Source: Desulfovirgula sp. (GTDB lineage: Bacteria; Bacillota; Desulfotomaculia; Desulfotomaculales; Desulfocucumaceae). Taken from it: a DNA stretch of 49,742 nucleotides. Shown here piece by piece: positions 8,276 to 16,033 of the stretch. The position numbers and the translations under genes were made by a program. The stretch's first letter is position 1. Every line of letters starts with the position of its first letter. The notes under the pieces were generated by a model. The model ran no database searches, was not told the origin of the DNA, and saw only the letters and a program-made list of their open reading frames with translations. Where the stretch lies: the NCBI GenBank assembly GCA_020725625.1, contig DYET01000033.1, positions 1 to 49,742 on the forward strand. Direction: 5' to 3'.

Positions 8276-8508
8276 CCGAAACAGCAAAGAAAGTTGGATT
8301 TATAATCAGGGACCGGAAAATTGACCCAGTTATTTTCTTCTGGACACTTATACTAGGTTTTGGTGTAAGTATGCAGCAGACCCTTGCCAAGTTGAGGCGG
8401 GCACACGAAACGGCTTCAGCCAGTTCCATTGTGCCGTCAGCATTTTACGATCGTTTCACGCCACGTTTGGTACGTAGCCTTATATTCGGAAAGAACGCCG
8501 GAAATTAA
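8269..8508 (+). pseudogene. N-terminal remnant of an IS4-type transposase
   Basis: Reading from 8269, overlapping the end of the TRAP permease gene in another frame, the translation is WITETAKKVGFIIRDRK, then IDPVIFFWTLILGFG, then RRAHETASASSIVPSAFYDR and FTPRLV. This is the conserved N-terminus of a large IS4-like transposase group (a TGFxxRxRKxDPxxFFWxLxLGFG block and a SxFYDRFTP block, from memory). It stops at TAA 8506-8508 after about 80 residues, whereas intact enzymes have about 400-450. There is no start codon or ribosome site in this frame. With the remnants at 365-806 it brackets the low-GC islet. Confidence 0.7.
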
Positions 8509-8860
8509 AACCATTAAAATAGGTGCTTGGATGAATCCATTCCCTCCGTACACTCCGGCACTGATGTTATTTATCCAAAAAACAGGGCTTTCAGATTCTG
8601 TCTCCTGTCTCCTGACCGGTAGTGCCCATGGCCGGGGGCCAACCACCTGCGACGGGTGAAAACAAGGTTTTTCTCTTTAATATACACGTTAATATACACG
8701 CCATACAGGGCAGCCCTACTTCATACGCAATGCGGCACCGAAAGTTTATACCGACTGGAGGTGTTTTTTTTATTTTAATTTGTGACATTGTTTTCCGGTT
8801 ATACTATAGAACTGGAAGCCGAAGACCACGGCGCTGAAGGTGAACGCGGAGGAGTGCAAG
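8509..8860. other. Intergenic region with repeats, no convincing gene
   Basis: This stretch joins the AT-rich islet to the GC-rich core. It holds one copy of a 37-bp dispersed repeat (8578-8614), a 12-base perfect tandem duplication (TTAATATACACG at 8677-8688 and 8689-8700), and AT-rich sequence that could hold the steA promoter (TTGTGA at 8780-8785 and TATACT at 8800-8805, but only 14 bases apart). Short open frames here show no codon-use signal or ribosome site. Confidence 0.5.
8578..8614 (+). repeat. 37-bp dispersed repeat, copy 1
   Basis: The sequence begins AAAAACAGGGCTTTCA and ends in the internal tandem CTGTCTCCTGTCTCCTG. A second copy, differing by a single base (G here, C there), lies at 45788-45824, where it encodes the end of LysA. 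Identity is lost abruptly on both sides, suggesting a mobile or recombined short element and not a duplicated gene. Confidence 0.85.
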
Positions 8861-9982
8861 GTGACCGTAAGGGGGACAGCCAGGGTTGACAGAGTGACCA
8901 AGGTATTGGTCCGGAGGCTGCATCCGGGAGATATTGCGGTCATCGACCATCCGGAACTGGACGACCTGGCGGCCCGCGCCCTTGTGGAGGCCAGGGTCAG
9001 GGCGGTGATCAACGCCTCGCCCTCCATGAGCGACAGGTACCCCAACGGGGGCCCCCTGACCCTGGTGTCCTCGGGAGTCCTGCTGGTGGACAGCGCCGGC
9101 CGGGAGGTCCTGGAATTGATCAGGGAAGGCCAGCTGGTTGAAATATCAGGGGGCAGGGTACTGGCCGGAAAAAGGCAGGTCGCCGCCGGGAAGGTCCTTA
9201 CCTTGGAAGAGATCAGGCAGAAGATGAACCGGTCAAGGGAAAGGATGCAGGATGTGCTCTGCGATTTCGTTTCCAACACCCTGGAGTATGCCCGCCGGGA
9301 AATAGGCCTGATCAACGGCCAGTACGAGATTCCTGAAATCAAAACGCCGTTCAAGGGGCGCCATGCCCTGATCGTGGTCAGGGGCCAGAACTACAAGGAT
9401 GACCTCAATGCCATCAGATCCTACATCGAGGAAATGAAGCCCCTGCTGGTGGGCGTCGACGGCGGTGCCGACGCCCTGGTGGAATCAGGATACAGGCCGG
9501 ACCTGATCATCGGCGACATGGACAGCGTCTCCGACGGAGCCCTCTTCTGCGGCGCCGAGCTGGTCGTCCATGCGTACAGTGACGGGCGCTCCCCGGGCCT
9601 GGAGAGGCTTAAAAGGCTCGGGATCCAGGCCGGGGTTTTCGCCGCCCCTGGAACCAGCGAGGACATCGCCCTGCTTCTGGCTTACGAGAAGGGCGCCGAC
9701 CTGATCGTCCTGGTGGGGGCGCACTCGAACATATACGACTTTCTGGAAAAGGGCAGAAAGGGGATGGCCAGCACCTTCCTGGTAAGGCTGAAGGTAGGGT
9801 CGGTGCTGGTGGACGCCAAGGGCGTCGGCAGGCTGTATAAAAACAGGGTCAAGGCCGGGCAACTGGCCCAGATAGTGGTCGCCGCCCTCATCCCCGCCGT
9901 GCTGGTGGCCGTCCTCTCCCCGTTCACCAGGCAGATTCTGAAGCTTTTGTACCTGCAGTTCAAATTATTTTTCGGCCTATGA
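8861..9982 (+). CDS. steA: SteA-like putative cytokinetic ring protein
   Basis: About 373 residues. The central part (about 150-290) resembles the nucleotide-binding core of thiamin pyrophosphokinase: VGVDGGADALVESGYRPDLI followed by GDMDSVSDGAL. The C-terminus has one predicted membrane helix (QIVVAALIPAVLVAVL) and a short basic tail. This layout is that of SteA, a protein first linked with SteB to cell division and envelope assembly in actinobacteria, with homologues in sporulating Firmicutes. GTG 8861 is preferred over GTG 8840 because GGAGGAG at 8847-8853 precedes it. It is followed at 17 bases by steB, the usual partner. A true thiamin pyrophosphokinase is unlikely because of the N-terminal extension and membrane anchor. 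Confidence 0.75.
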   Translation: MTVRGTARVDRVTKVLVRRLHPGDIAVIDHPELDDLAARALVEARVRAVINASPSMSDRYPNGGPLTLVSSGVLLVDSAGREVLELIREGQLVEISGGRVLAGKRQVAAGKVLTLEEIRQKMNRSRERMQDVLCDFVSNTLEYARREIGLINGQYEIPEIKTPFKGRHALIVVRGQNYKDDLNAIRSYIEEMKPLLVGVDGGADALVESGYRPDLIIGDMDSVSDGALFCGAELVVHAYSDGRSPGLERLKRLGIQAGVFAAPGTSEDIALLLAYEKGADLIVLVGAHSNIYDFLEKGRKGMASTFLVRLKVGSVLVDAKGVGRLYKNRVKAGQLAQIVVAALIPAVLVAVLSPFTRQILKLLYLQFKLFFGL

Positions 9983-9999
9983 TCCGGGGCTGGTGATTC

Positions 10000-10884
10000 A
10001 TGTTTTTTAACTTGAAGTACCATATAGCATCTCTGGTGGCGGTATTCCTGGCCCTGGGCCTGGGGATCCTGATCGGCAGCGCCGTGCCGGGCGGCGACGC
10101 CCTGGTCAGCCAGCAGCAGCAGCTGACCAGGACCCTGGAGATCCAGCTTGACACCCTGAGGAAAAAAAATCAGTTCCTTGAGGCCAGGGTGATCAGCCTG
10201 GAAATGAACAACAACATTCAGAGACAGTTTGAAAGCCGGGTGCTCCCGGTTCTGGTGGCGGGCAGGCTGAAGGGGCGCAGCATAGCGATAATTGAGACCG
10301 CAGGCCGGCGTTTTGCAGACGACCTGGCCGGCATTCTGAAGGCGGCCGGGGCTGAAATCCAGTCCACCACCGCCCTAAGCGGCCTTCAGATCCGGGACAG
10401 AAAAGGACTGCTGGAAAAACTGAACTGGCCGGATACCGACGAAAAAACCCTGACTTCCAGGCTGGCCGGAGAAATCGCCGGGGCGGTTTTGACCGGAAAT
10501 ACAGGTACGCTTGGCGTTTTGGAGGCCGGCCGGATTATAAGGACAGGCGGCCGCTACGGGGGGCCGCTGGACGACGTGGTAATAGTCGGAGGGAGCCCGG
10601 ACAAGGGGCTGGTGAAAATAGACGCCGTGGATTTCACCATCATAGACTTTTTCAAATCCCGGGGGATAAATGTATACGGCGTGGAGGAAAGCTGCGCCGC
10701 CTATTCATACATGAAGGATTACCAGAAAAAGGGCATCACCACGGTGGACAACATCGACACCGTGCCCGGGCAGGTGTCCCTGGTTTACGCCATTTCAGGC
10801 AGTCCCGGCCAGTACGGCGTAAAGTCCTCCGCCCGGATGCTGCTGCCCGCCATGGACAGCGGGGTGAGGGCAAATGACAGGTAA
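10000..10884 (+). CDS. steB: SteB/MctB-family membrane-anchored coiled-coil protein
   Basis: A 294-residue protein with an N-terminal signal-anchor (about residues 8-28: SLVAVFLALGLGILIGSAV), a heptad-like coiled coil (about 35-75, rich in Q, L, E and K), and a globular extracytoplasmic domain. It fits the family often labelled copper transporter (MctB/DUF3186), but no cysteine or histidine cluster supports metal transport here. In actinobacteria the equivalent gene, steB, acts with steA, and the two are adjacent here as well. SteB is the better reading. It overlaps the next gene by 11 bases, implying translational coupling. Confidence 0.7.
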   Translation: MFFNLKYHIASLVAVFLALGLGILIGSAVPGGDALVSQQQQLTRTLEIQLDTLRKKNQFLEARVISLEMNNNIQRQFESRVLPVLVAGRLKGRSIAIIETAGRRFADDLAGILKAAGAEIQSTTALSGLQIRDRKGLLEKLNWPDTDEKTLTSRLAGEIAGAVLTGNTGTLGVLEAGRIIRTGGRYGGPLDDVVIVGGSPDKGLVKIDAVDFTIIDFFKSRGINVYGVEESCAAYSYMKDYQKKGITTVDNIDTVPGQVSLVYAISGSPGQYGVKSSARMLLPAMDSGVRANDR

Positions 10885-11563
10885 TTCCGTCACCGTGATA
10901 ATCCCGGCCTACAACGAGGAGGACCTGATCGGCGTGACCGTATGGACGTCCTGGGAAATCCCGGGCGTGGTCCAGGTGCTGGTAATCGACGACGGCTCCC
11001 GGGACGGCACCGCACGGGCAGCCCTGGACAGCGGGGCCGAAGTGGTGGTTCTCGGCGGGAACCGGGGCAAGGGAGGGGCGCTGAATGCCGGCGCCGCCCG
11101 TGTGAAGGGGGACGTTCTCCTTTTGCTGGACGCCGATCTTGGAAAAAGCGCCTCACTGGCAACGGGACTATTGCAGCCGGTGATCGAGGGGCAAGCGGAC
11201 ATGACGGTGGCGGTGTTTCCGAGGCCGGCCAAAAAAGGCGGCTTCGGTCTGACCAGAGGACTGGCCAGGCTTGGTATCAGGCACTTTACCGGACTGGACC
11301 TGGAGGCACCCCTCTCCGGGCAGAGGGCCATGCACCGCCGGGTTTTCACCGACTGCCTGCCCCTGGCCGGGGGCTTCGGCGCCGAAGTGAGCCTGACCGT
11401 GCGGGCCGTCCTGAAGGGATACCGGATTGCCGAGGTGCCCTTAAACATGCTTCACCGGGAAACGGGCCGGGATTTAACGGGGCTCATGCACAGGGGCAGA
11501 CAGTTCTGCCACGTGGCCAGGGCGTTTTTATTGTTGAAAAGACCGGGGTGCGGCGATGCTTGA
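10874..11563 (+). CDS. Family 2 glycosyltransferase
   Basis: A 229-residue soluble GT-A enzyme. N-terminal nucleotide-binding landmarks are VIIPAYNEEDLIG (about 8-20) and VIDDGSRDGT (about 38-47), followed by GNRGKGGALNAG and the DxD-type metal site LLLDADLG (about 80-87). This is the layout of dolichyl-phosphate-mannose synthase-like and polyprenyl-phosphate glycosyltransferases, though no C-terminal membrane segments follow. It overlaps steB upstream and the polyprenyl-phosphate transferase gene downstream by 8 bases, so the four proteins are probably made together. Acceptor and donor are unknown. Confidence 0.82.
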   Translation: MTGNSVTVIIPAYNEEDLIGVTVWTSWEIPGVVQVLVIDDGSRDGTARAALDSGAEVVVLGGNRGKGGALNAGAARVKGDVLLLLDADLGKSASLATGLLQPVIEGQADMTVAVFPRPAKKGGFGLTRGLARLGIRHFTGLDLEAPLSGQRAMHRRVFTDCLPLAGGFGAEVSLTVRAVLKGYRIAEVPLNMLHRETGRDLTGLMHRGRQFCHVARAFLLLKRPGCGDA

Positions 11564-12404
11564 GGCCTTTGCCCCGACAATCCTCTTTTTCATGGGCGGG
11601 TGGCTTGCCTGCCGCCTCATTCTGCCGGGCATAACCGGCATGATCGCAGGGGCCGGATTCCTGAGGCCCAACTACAGGGGAGATGAAATACCCTCCGGTG
11701 TGGGCGTTGTCCTTTTTCTGGGAAGCCTGGCAGTGGTGGCGGCGGCGGCCTTGTTTTGGCCGGGGGGGACGGCGGTCAGGGCCGCCGTCTACCTGCTGGG
11801 CCTGACCGGCTTTACCTGCCTTGGTCTGATGGATGACTTTTGGGGGTCCGGCCGCTGCAAGGGGTTGGCCGGACACATGAAAAGCCTCCTCCGGGGCCGG
11901 CTGACCACGGGCGCCTTGAAGGCCCTGGCCGGAGGCGTCCTGGCGCTTTTCGTCGCGGCGTCCGGCGGGGAGCGGTCCGAGGTTCCCCTGGACGCCCTCG
12001 TCATCGCTCTGTCGGTGAACATGATCAACCTGCTGGACTTAAGGCCCGGCAGGGCCGGGAAGTGTTTCCTGGTCCCGGCGGCACTGATCCTGGCGGCCTG
12101 CCCCCGGAGGGAGGAGGTTTTCTACCTCTCGGCGGTGGCCGGAAGCCTGCTGGCATACCTGCCGGCCGATTTAAGGGCCAAGGCCATGATGGGGGACGCC
12201 GGGTCCAACGCCCTGGGGGCCGCACTGGGAATGACCGCGGCCTGGACACTCGACCTGAAATTGAAGGCCCTGTTCCTGGCCGTCCTGGTGTTGCTTCACC
12301 TCCTGGCGGAAAAATACTCTCTGACCGGGATTATCGCCGCCAACAGGGTGTTGGACTATCTGGACAGGCTGGGGCGGAGACAGCCTCCGGACCGTGACCA
12401 TTAA
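11556..12404 (+). CDS. MraY/WecA-like polyprenyl-phosphate sugar-1-phosphate transferase family protein
   Basis: A 282-residue polytopic membrane protein with about 8-9 hydrophobic segments. It keeps the order of the MraY/WecA motifs: NYRGDEIPSGVG (the substrate-side RGxxxPxxGG element), LMDDFWG with Asp93-Asp94, NMINLLDLRPG (the NxxNxxDGxDG element, with the second half altered), and MMGDAGSNALGAALG (the nucleophile-bearing GDxGS loop). It is shorter than MraY (about 320-360). It could transfer a sugar-phosphate to undecaprenyl phosphate, starting a lipid-linked glycan for which the neighbouring family 2 enzyme adds a sugar. It is not MraY itself, whose place is the murein cluster. Confidence 0.72.
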   Translation: MLEAFAPTILFFMGGWLACRLILPGITGMIAGAGFLRPNYRGDEIPSGVGVVLFLGSLAVVAAAALFWPGGTAVRAAVYLLGLTGFTCLGLMDDFWGSGRCKGLAGHMKSLLRGRLTTGALKALAGGVLALFVAASGGERSEVPLDALVIALSVNMINLLDLRPGRAGKCFLVPAALILAACPRREEVFYLSAVAGSLLAYLPADLRAKAMMGDAGSNALGAALGMTAAWTLDLKLKALFLAVLVLLHLLAEKYSLTGIIAANRVLDYLDRLGRRQPPDRDH

Positions 12405-12470
12405 AAAAATAAATTGACTGTTAAAGGATTTCTCATCCTGCTGTCGAAAAATACTTTTTGGAGATCAACC

Positions 12471-12496
12471 GCCGGATATCAACCGGCTTTGCTTTT
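12471..12496 (+). terminator. Weak intrinsic terminator after the steAB-glycosyltransferase operon
   Basis: A GCCGG/CCGGC stem (12471-12475 and 12483-12487) with a 7-base loop is followed by TTTGCTTTT. It lies 70 bases after the last gene of the preceding operon and 80 before the ATPase gene. Confidence 0.5.
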
Positions 12497-12575
12497 GTAA
12501 GGCCGCCGGAGGCGCATCAGGCAGGAAAGCGGATCCGCCGCCGGCGCCCGATCTTCCGTGCAGTGGTGATGAAAC

Positions 12576-13259
12576 TTGTTTGACCGCCTGAAAAGGATAA
12601 CCATATACGTCGGCAACCTGGGCAGCGGCAAAACCGAGGTGGCCGTCAACACCGCCCTGGGCTTGTTGAAGCTGGGCAAAGAAACCGCCCTGGTGGATCT
12701 CGACATAATCAACCCCTACTTCAGGGCCAGGCTGGTCAGAAAACAGCTGGAAGACATGGGGCTCAAGGTGGTTTCCCCCGCGGGCAGGCTTTCCTTCGCC
12801 GATCTGCCGGCCGTCTCCCCGGCAGTCAAGGGGGTTGTCGAAAACGTCGAAATGACCGGGGTGTTTGACGTCGGCGGAGACGACGTGGGCGCCGTGGCCC
12901 TGGGGCAGTACCGGGAGCTCCTGGAGGGCCGGGATTTTCAAATGATCTTCGTGATTAACACCTGCCGGCCCTTTACCAGGGATCCGGAAGGAATCATCCG
13001 CTACCTCGACGGCATCCAGGAGGCGTCCGGAATCAGGGCGCACGGGCTGGTAAACAACGCCAACCTGGGCGGGGAAACCGACCTGGACACCGTTCTAAAC
13101 GGATTTTCTGTGGTTTCGCGGGTGGCCGCAAGGATCGGCCTGCCCCTGGTTTTCACCGCCGTAAAAAGGGACTTGGCGGAGGAGGTTAGGCTTGCGCTGG
13201 GCGGGGAGGCCGGAGTCCTGCCCCTGGACAAATTCATGAAGGCTCCGTGGGACCCGTAA
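12576..13259 (+). CDS. P-loop ATPase associated with the 2-oxoacid oxidoreductase genes
   Basis: A 227-residue cytoplasmic protein with Walker A GNLGSGKT at about residues 13-20 and an Asp-rich strand LVDLDIINPYFRARLV that acts as switch I/Walker A-prime in the SIMIBI/ParA-like superfamily. The dimerisation lysine of deviant-Walker (MinD/NifH) proteins is not evident. TTG 12576 after GGTGATG is the assumed start. It lies about 70 bases before korD on the same strand. By analogy with other small SIMIBI ATPases it might help cofactor or cluster insertion into the neighbouring oxidoreductase, but that is only positional inference. The biochemical function is unknown. Confidence 0.65.
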   Translation: MFDRLKRITIYVGNLGSGKTEVAVNTALGLLKLGKETALVDLDIINPYFRARLVRKQLEDMGLKVVSPAGRLSFADLPAVSPAVKGVVENVEMTGVFDVGGDDVGAVALGQYRELLEGRDFQMIFVINTCRPFTRDPEGIIRYLDGIQEASGIRAHGLVNNANLGGETDLDTVLNGFSVVSRVAARIGLPLVFTAVKRDLAEEVRLALGGEAGVLPLDKFMKAPWDP

Positions 13260-13332
13260 GATTTTCCCTCTGCCGAAAAGCAGCCGAAAATACTGACTTT
13301 TTAATAAATTACTGAAAAAGGAGAGATTGCCT

Positions 13333-13554
13333 TTGCCCAGGGTGACGTTCAGGGAGGAAAGGTGCAAGGGTTGCGAACTCTGCAAGCATTTTTGCCCCAA
13401 AGGGATTATCGAAATGGCGGGGCACATCAACGCAATGGGGTTTCACCCGGCCACGGTGGTGGACGCGGAGAGCTGCACCGGGTGCGCCACCTGCGCCAGG
13501 ATGTGTCCGGACATCGTCATAGAGGTGGAGAAGGAGGAGAAAAAGGTTGGCTAA
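13333..13554 (+). CDS. korD: 2-oxoacid:ferredoxin oxidoreductase delta (ferredoxin) subunit
   Basis: A 73-residue 2[4Fe-4S] ferredoxin. Two complete motifs are visible: CKGCELCKHFCP and CTGCATCARMCP. It passes electrons from the TPP-dependent catalytic subunits to a soluble ferredoxin. TTG 13333 is preferred over TTG 13327 because AGGAGAG at 13317-13323 is correctly spaced only for the former. It overlaps the alpha-subunit gene by 8 bases, so the subunits should be made in fixed ratio. Confidence 0.88.
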   Translation: MPRVTFREERCKGCELCKHFCPKGIIEMAGHINAMGFHPATVVDAESCTGCATCARMCPDIVIEVEKEEKKVG

Positions 13555-14614
13555 GATTTTGATGAAGGGCAACGAGGCCATCGGCGAGGGAGCCGTCAGG
13601 GCCGGCTGCCGGTACTTCTTCGGCTACCCCATCACTCCCCAGAGTGAACTGCCCCATTACCTGGCCAAAAGGCTGCCGGAGGTGGGGGGGCTTTACCTGC
13701 AGGCCGAAAGCGAGGTGGCCTCGATAAACATGGTTTTCGGTGCGGCCGGCGCCGGGGCAAGGGTGATGACCTCTTCCTCGGGGCCGGGCATCAGCCTGAT
13801 GCAGGAGGGGATATCCTACCTGGCCGGTGCCGAACTTCCCTGCGTCATTGTCAACATGATCCGGGGAGGCCCGGGGCTGGGCAACATCGCCCCGGCCCAG
13901 TCGGACTACTTCCAGGCCACCCGCGGCGGCGGCCACGGGGACTACCGGGTGCTGGTGCTGGCGCCGTCTTCGGTGCAGGAGATAATCGACCTGATGCAGG
14001 ACGCCTTCGACCTGGCAGACAAGTACAGAAACCCGGTCATGCTTGCAGGGGACGGTGTGCTGGGCCAGATGATGGAGCCGGTTATCCTGGACGACGAGAT
14101 AAAGCCGCCGTCTCTGCCCGAAAAAAGCTGGGCGGCCACCGGCAGAATGGGGAGGGACAGGAAAAACCTGATTAACTCCCTTTACATAGTGCCGGAAAAC
14201 TGCGAGATTCACAACCTGGAGCTGGGGCGCAAGTACGCGGCCATGGAGGAATCCGAGCAGCGCTGGGAGGATTACCACACCGAGGGCGCCGAAATGGTCC
14301 TGGTGGCCTTCGGCACGGCCGCCAGGGTGTGCAAGGCGGTGGTGGATATGTTCAGGGAAGAGGGCAGGCCGGTGGGCCTGCTGCGCCCAATCACCCTCTG
14401 GCCGTTCCCGTGGAAAAGGGTGTCGGCCCTGGCCGACAGCGTCCGGTGCTTCCTTACGGTGGAAATGAACATGGGCCAGATGGTGGAAGACATCCGGCTG
14501 GCAGTCAACGGAAAAAGGCCGGTCCGTTTCTACGGGCGGGTCGGGGGTATGCTGCCCGTGGCCAGGGACGTCTACCGGGAGGCCCTGAAGATACTTGACG
14601 GGGGTGCGGATTAA
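13547..14614 (+). CDS. korA: 2-oxoacid:ferredoxin oxidoreductase alpha subunit (KorA/VorB type)
   Basis: A 355-residue subunit carrying the pyrimidine-binding half of TPP catalysis and the transketolase-C-like domain. The N-terminus [20 protein letters not shown] followed by [10 protein letters not shown] is typical of the KorA/VorB clade, as is the [20 protein letters not shown] region. The complex oxidatively decarboxylates a 2-oxoacid to its CoA thioester with reduction of ferredoxin, or runs reductively. 2-Oxoglutarate and branched-chain 2-oxoacids are both possible and cannot be told apart by eye. TTG 13547 follows AAGGAGGAG. Its stop codon overlaps the korB start (TTAATG). Confidence 0.88.
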   Translation: MAKILMKGNEAIGEGAVRAGCRYFFGYPITPQSELPHYLAKRLPEVGGLYLQAESEVASINMVFGAAGAGARVMTSSSGPGISLMQEGISYLAGAELPCVIVNMIRGGPGLGNIAPAQSDYFQATRGGGHGDYRVLVLAPSSVQEIIDLMQDAFDLADKYRNPVMLAGDGVLGQMMEPVILDDEIKPPSLPEKSWAATGRMGRDRKNLINSLYIVPENCEIHNLELGRKYAAMEESEQRWEDYHTEGAEMVLVAFGTAARVCKAVVDMFREEGRPVGLLRPITLWPFPWKRVSALADSVRCFLTVEMNMGQMVEDIRLAVNGKRPVRFYGRVGGMLPVARDVYREALKILDGGAD

Positions 14615-15360
14615 TGAAAAAAGTATTCACCAGGCCGAAATCCCTGAAAGATATGCCTTTTCACTACTGTCCAGGCTGCACCCACGGCATCGTGCACAGG
14701 CTGGTGGCCGAAGTCATAGACGAGATGGGCATCTTCGACCGGGCCATAGCCGTGGCCCCGGTGGGCTGCTCGGTATTCTGCTACGAGTACTTCGACTGCG
14801 ACGCCTACCAGGCGTCCCACGGCAGGGCCCCGGCGGTAGCCACCGGCATCAAGAGAGTGCTTCCGGACCGGGTTGTCTTCACCTACCAGGGCGATGGCGA
14901 CATGGCGGCCATAGGCACCGGGGAGGTAGTGCACGCCGCCGCCCGGGGGGAGAAGTTCACCGTGATTTTCATCAACAACGCCATATACGCCATGACCGGC
15001 GGCCAGATGGCCCCCACCACCCTGCTGGGACAGGTCACCACCACCACACCCTACGGAAGGAGCAGGGAGGTCAACGGCTGCCCGGTCAGGATGTCCGAAA
15101 TGCTGTCCGTGCTGGACGGGTCCGCCTATATAGCCAGGGTTTCGGTGCACGACCCGCCCAACGTGGCCAGGGCCAAGAGGGCCATCCGGAAAGCCTTTGA
15201 GGTCCAGGAGGCCGGGCTTGGCTTCACCATGGTCGAGGTCCTCTCTTCATGCCCCACCAACTGGGGCCTATCACCTCTCAAGGCGTTGAAATGGCTTGAG
15301 GAAAACATGATTCCGTACTACCCCCTGGGTGAATACAAAAAGCCGGCGGAGGTGGGCTAA
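14614..15360 (+). CDS. korB: 2-oxoacid:ferredoxin oxidoreductase beta subunit (TPP-binding)
   Basis: A 248-residue subunit with the TPP diphosphate/Mg motif [17 protein letters not shown] (about 91-107), completed by the [18 protein letters not shown] segment. The N-terminal [15 protein letters not shown] block is conserved in Kor/Vor beta chains. TPP here links the operon functionally to the thiamin genes at 37.5-44.0 kb. It overlaps korA by one base and is directly followed by the gamma gene. Confidence 0.9.
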   Translation: MKKVFTRPKSLKDMPFHYCPGCTHGIVHRLVAEVIDEMGIFDRAIAVAPVGCSVFCYEYFDCDAYQASHGRAPAVATGIKRVLPDRVVFTYQGDGDMAAIGTGEVVHAAARGEKFTVIFINNAIYAMTGGQMAPTTLLGQVTTTTPYGRSREVNGCPVRMSEMLSVLDGSAYIARVSVHDPPNVARAKRAIRKAFEVQEAGLGFTMVEVLSSCPTNWGLSPLKALKWLEENMIPYYPLGEYKKPAEVG

Positions 15361-15912
15361 ATGTTTGAAGCCATACTGATAGCCGGATTCGGAGGCCAGG
15401 GGGTGCTGTCCACCGGCCAGCTGCTGGCGTATGCGGGGATGGTGGAGGGCAAGCACGTGGCCTGGATCCCTTCCTACGGCCCGGAAATGAGAGGCGGCAC
15501 CGCCAATTGCGGAGTCACCATCTCCAGCAGACCGATCAGCTCGCCGGTGGTCAGTGAGCCCACCGTCCTGATCGTCATGAACAGGCCCTCCCTGGAAAAA
15601 TTCCAGAACAGCGTGGTAAAGGGCGGTATCATCTTCGTCAACAGCTCCCTGATCGACCTTAGGGCGTCCCGGAACGACGTCCGGGTGTTCTACGTCCCGG
15701 CCAACGAAATGGCCGAGGAACTTGGAAGCGGCAAGGTGGCCAACAACATTATCCTTGGCGCCCTGATCGAACTGACCGGGGTAGTCAGCCCCGGGGCGGT
15801 GGAAAAATCCCTCCAGGAGGTGCTTCCCCCTCACCACCACAAGACTATTCCTCTGAACCTGAAGGCCCTGGAGACAGGGGCGAAACTGGTCAGGAACGGG
15901 CAAAAGACCTGA
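15361..15912 (+). CDS. korC: 2-oxoacid:ferredoxin oxidoreductase gamma subunit
   Basis: A 183-residue catalytic-domain protein opening with LIAGFGGQGVLSTGQLLAYA (about 6-25), the hallmark of the gamma subunit. PSYGPEMRGGTANC and VVSEPTVLIVMNRPSLEKF follow as expected. It starts immediately after the korB stop. It is the last gene of the D-A-B-C order, which is common for 2-oxoglutarate-type enzymes of anaerobes. Confidence 0.9.
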   Translation: MFEAILIAGFGGQGVLSTGQLLAYAGMVEGKHVAWIPSYGPEMRGGTANCGVTISSRPISSPVVSEPTVLIVMNRPSLEKFQNSVVKGGIIFVNSSLIDLRASRNDVRVFYVPANEMAEELGSGKVANNIILGALIELTGVVSPGAVEKSLQEVLPPHHHKTIPLNLKALETGAKLVRNGQKT

Positions 15913-15990
15913 TCCCGCCCGGAGAAATCCGGAACGGTGGATAGAGGATCCGGGAGCTGGAAATAAATAGATTGAGGCTTTTTTTAAGCG

Positions 15991-16016
15991 GGCCGCGGTT
16001 GAAAGCGGCCTTTTTC
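15991..16016 (+). terminator. Intrinsic terminator of the kor operon
   Basis: GGCCGC (15991-15996) pairs with GCGGCC (16005-16010) around an 8-base loop, followed by TTTTTCTC. It lies 80 bases after korC and just before the peptidase ribosome site. Confidence 0.8.
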
Positions 16017-16033
16017 TCACGGAGGTGTCAGAA

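Noticed and set aside
8578-8614. Repeat considered as a CRISPR unit
   Set aside because: Only two copies 37 kb apart, no spacers, no cas genes.
8780-8805. TTGTGA and TATACT as the steA promoter
   Set aside because: Spacing is only 14 bases, too short to be trusted; mentioned under the intergenic region only.
8861-9982. Gene considered as thiamin pyrophosphokinase
   Set aside because: Only the core motif is similar; length, membrane helix and steB neighbour point to SteA, and ThiL already makes TPP.
10000-10884. Copper transporter
   Set aside because: The family label exists, but no metal-binding cluster or multi-helix transport domain is visible; a single anchor and coiled coil fit SteB.
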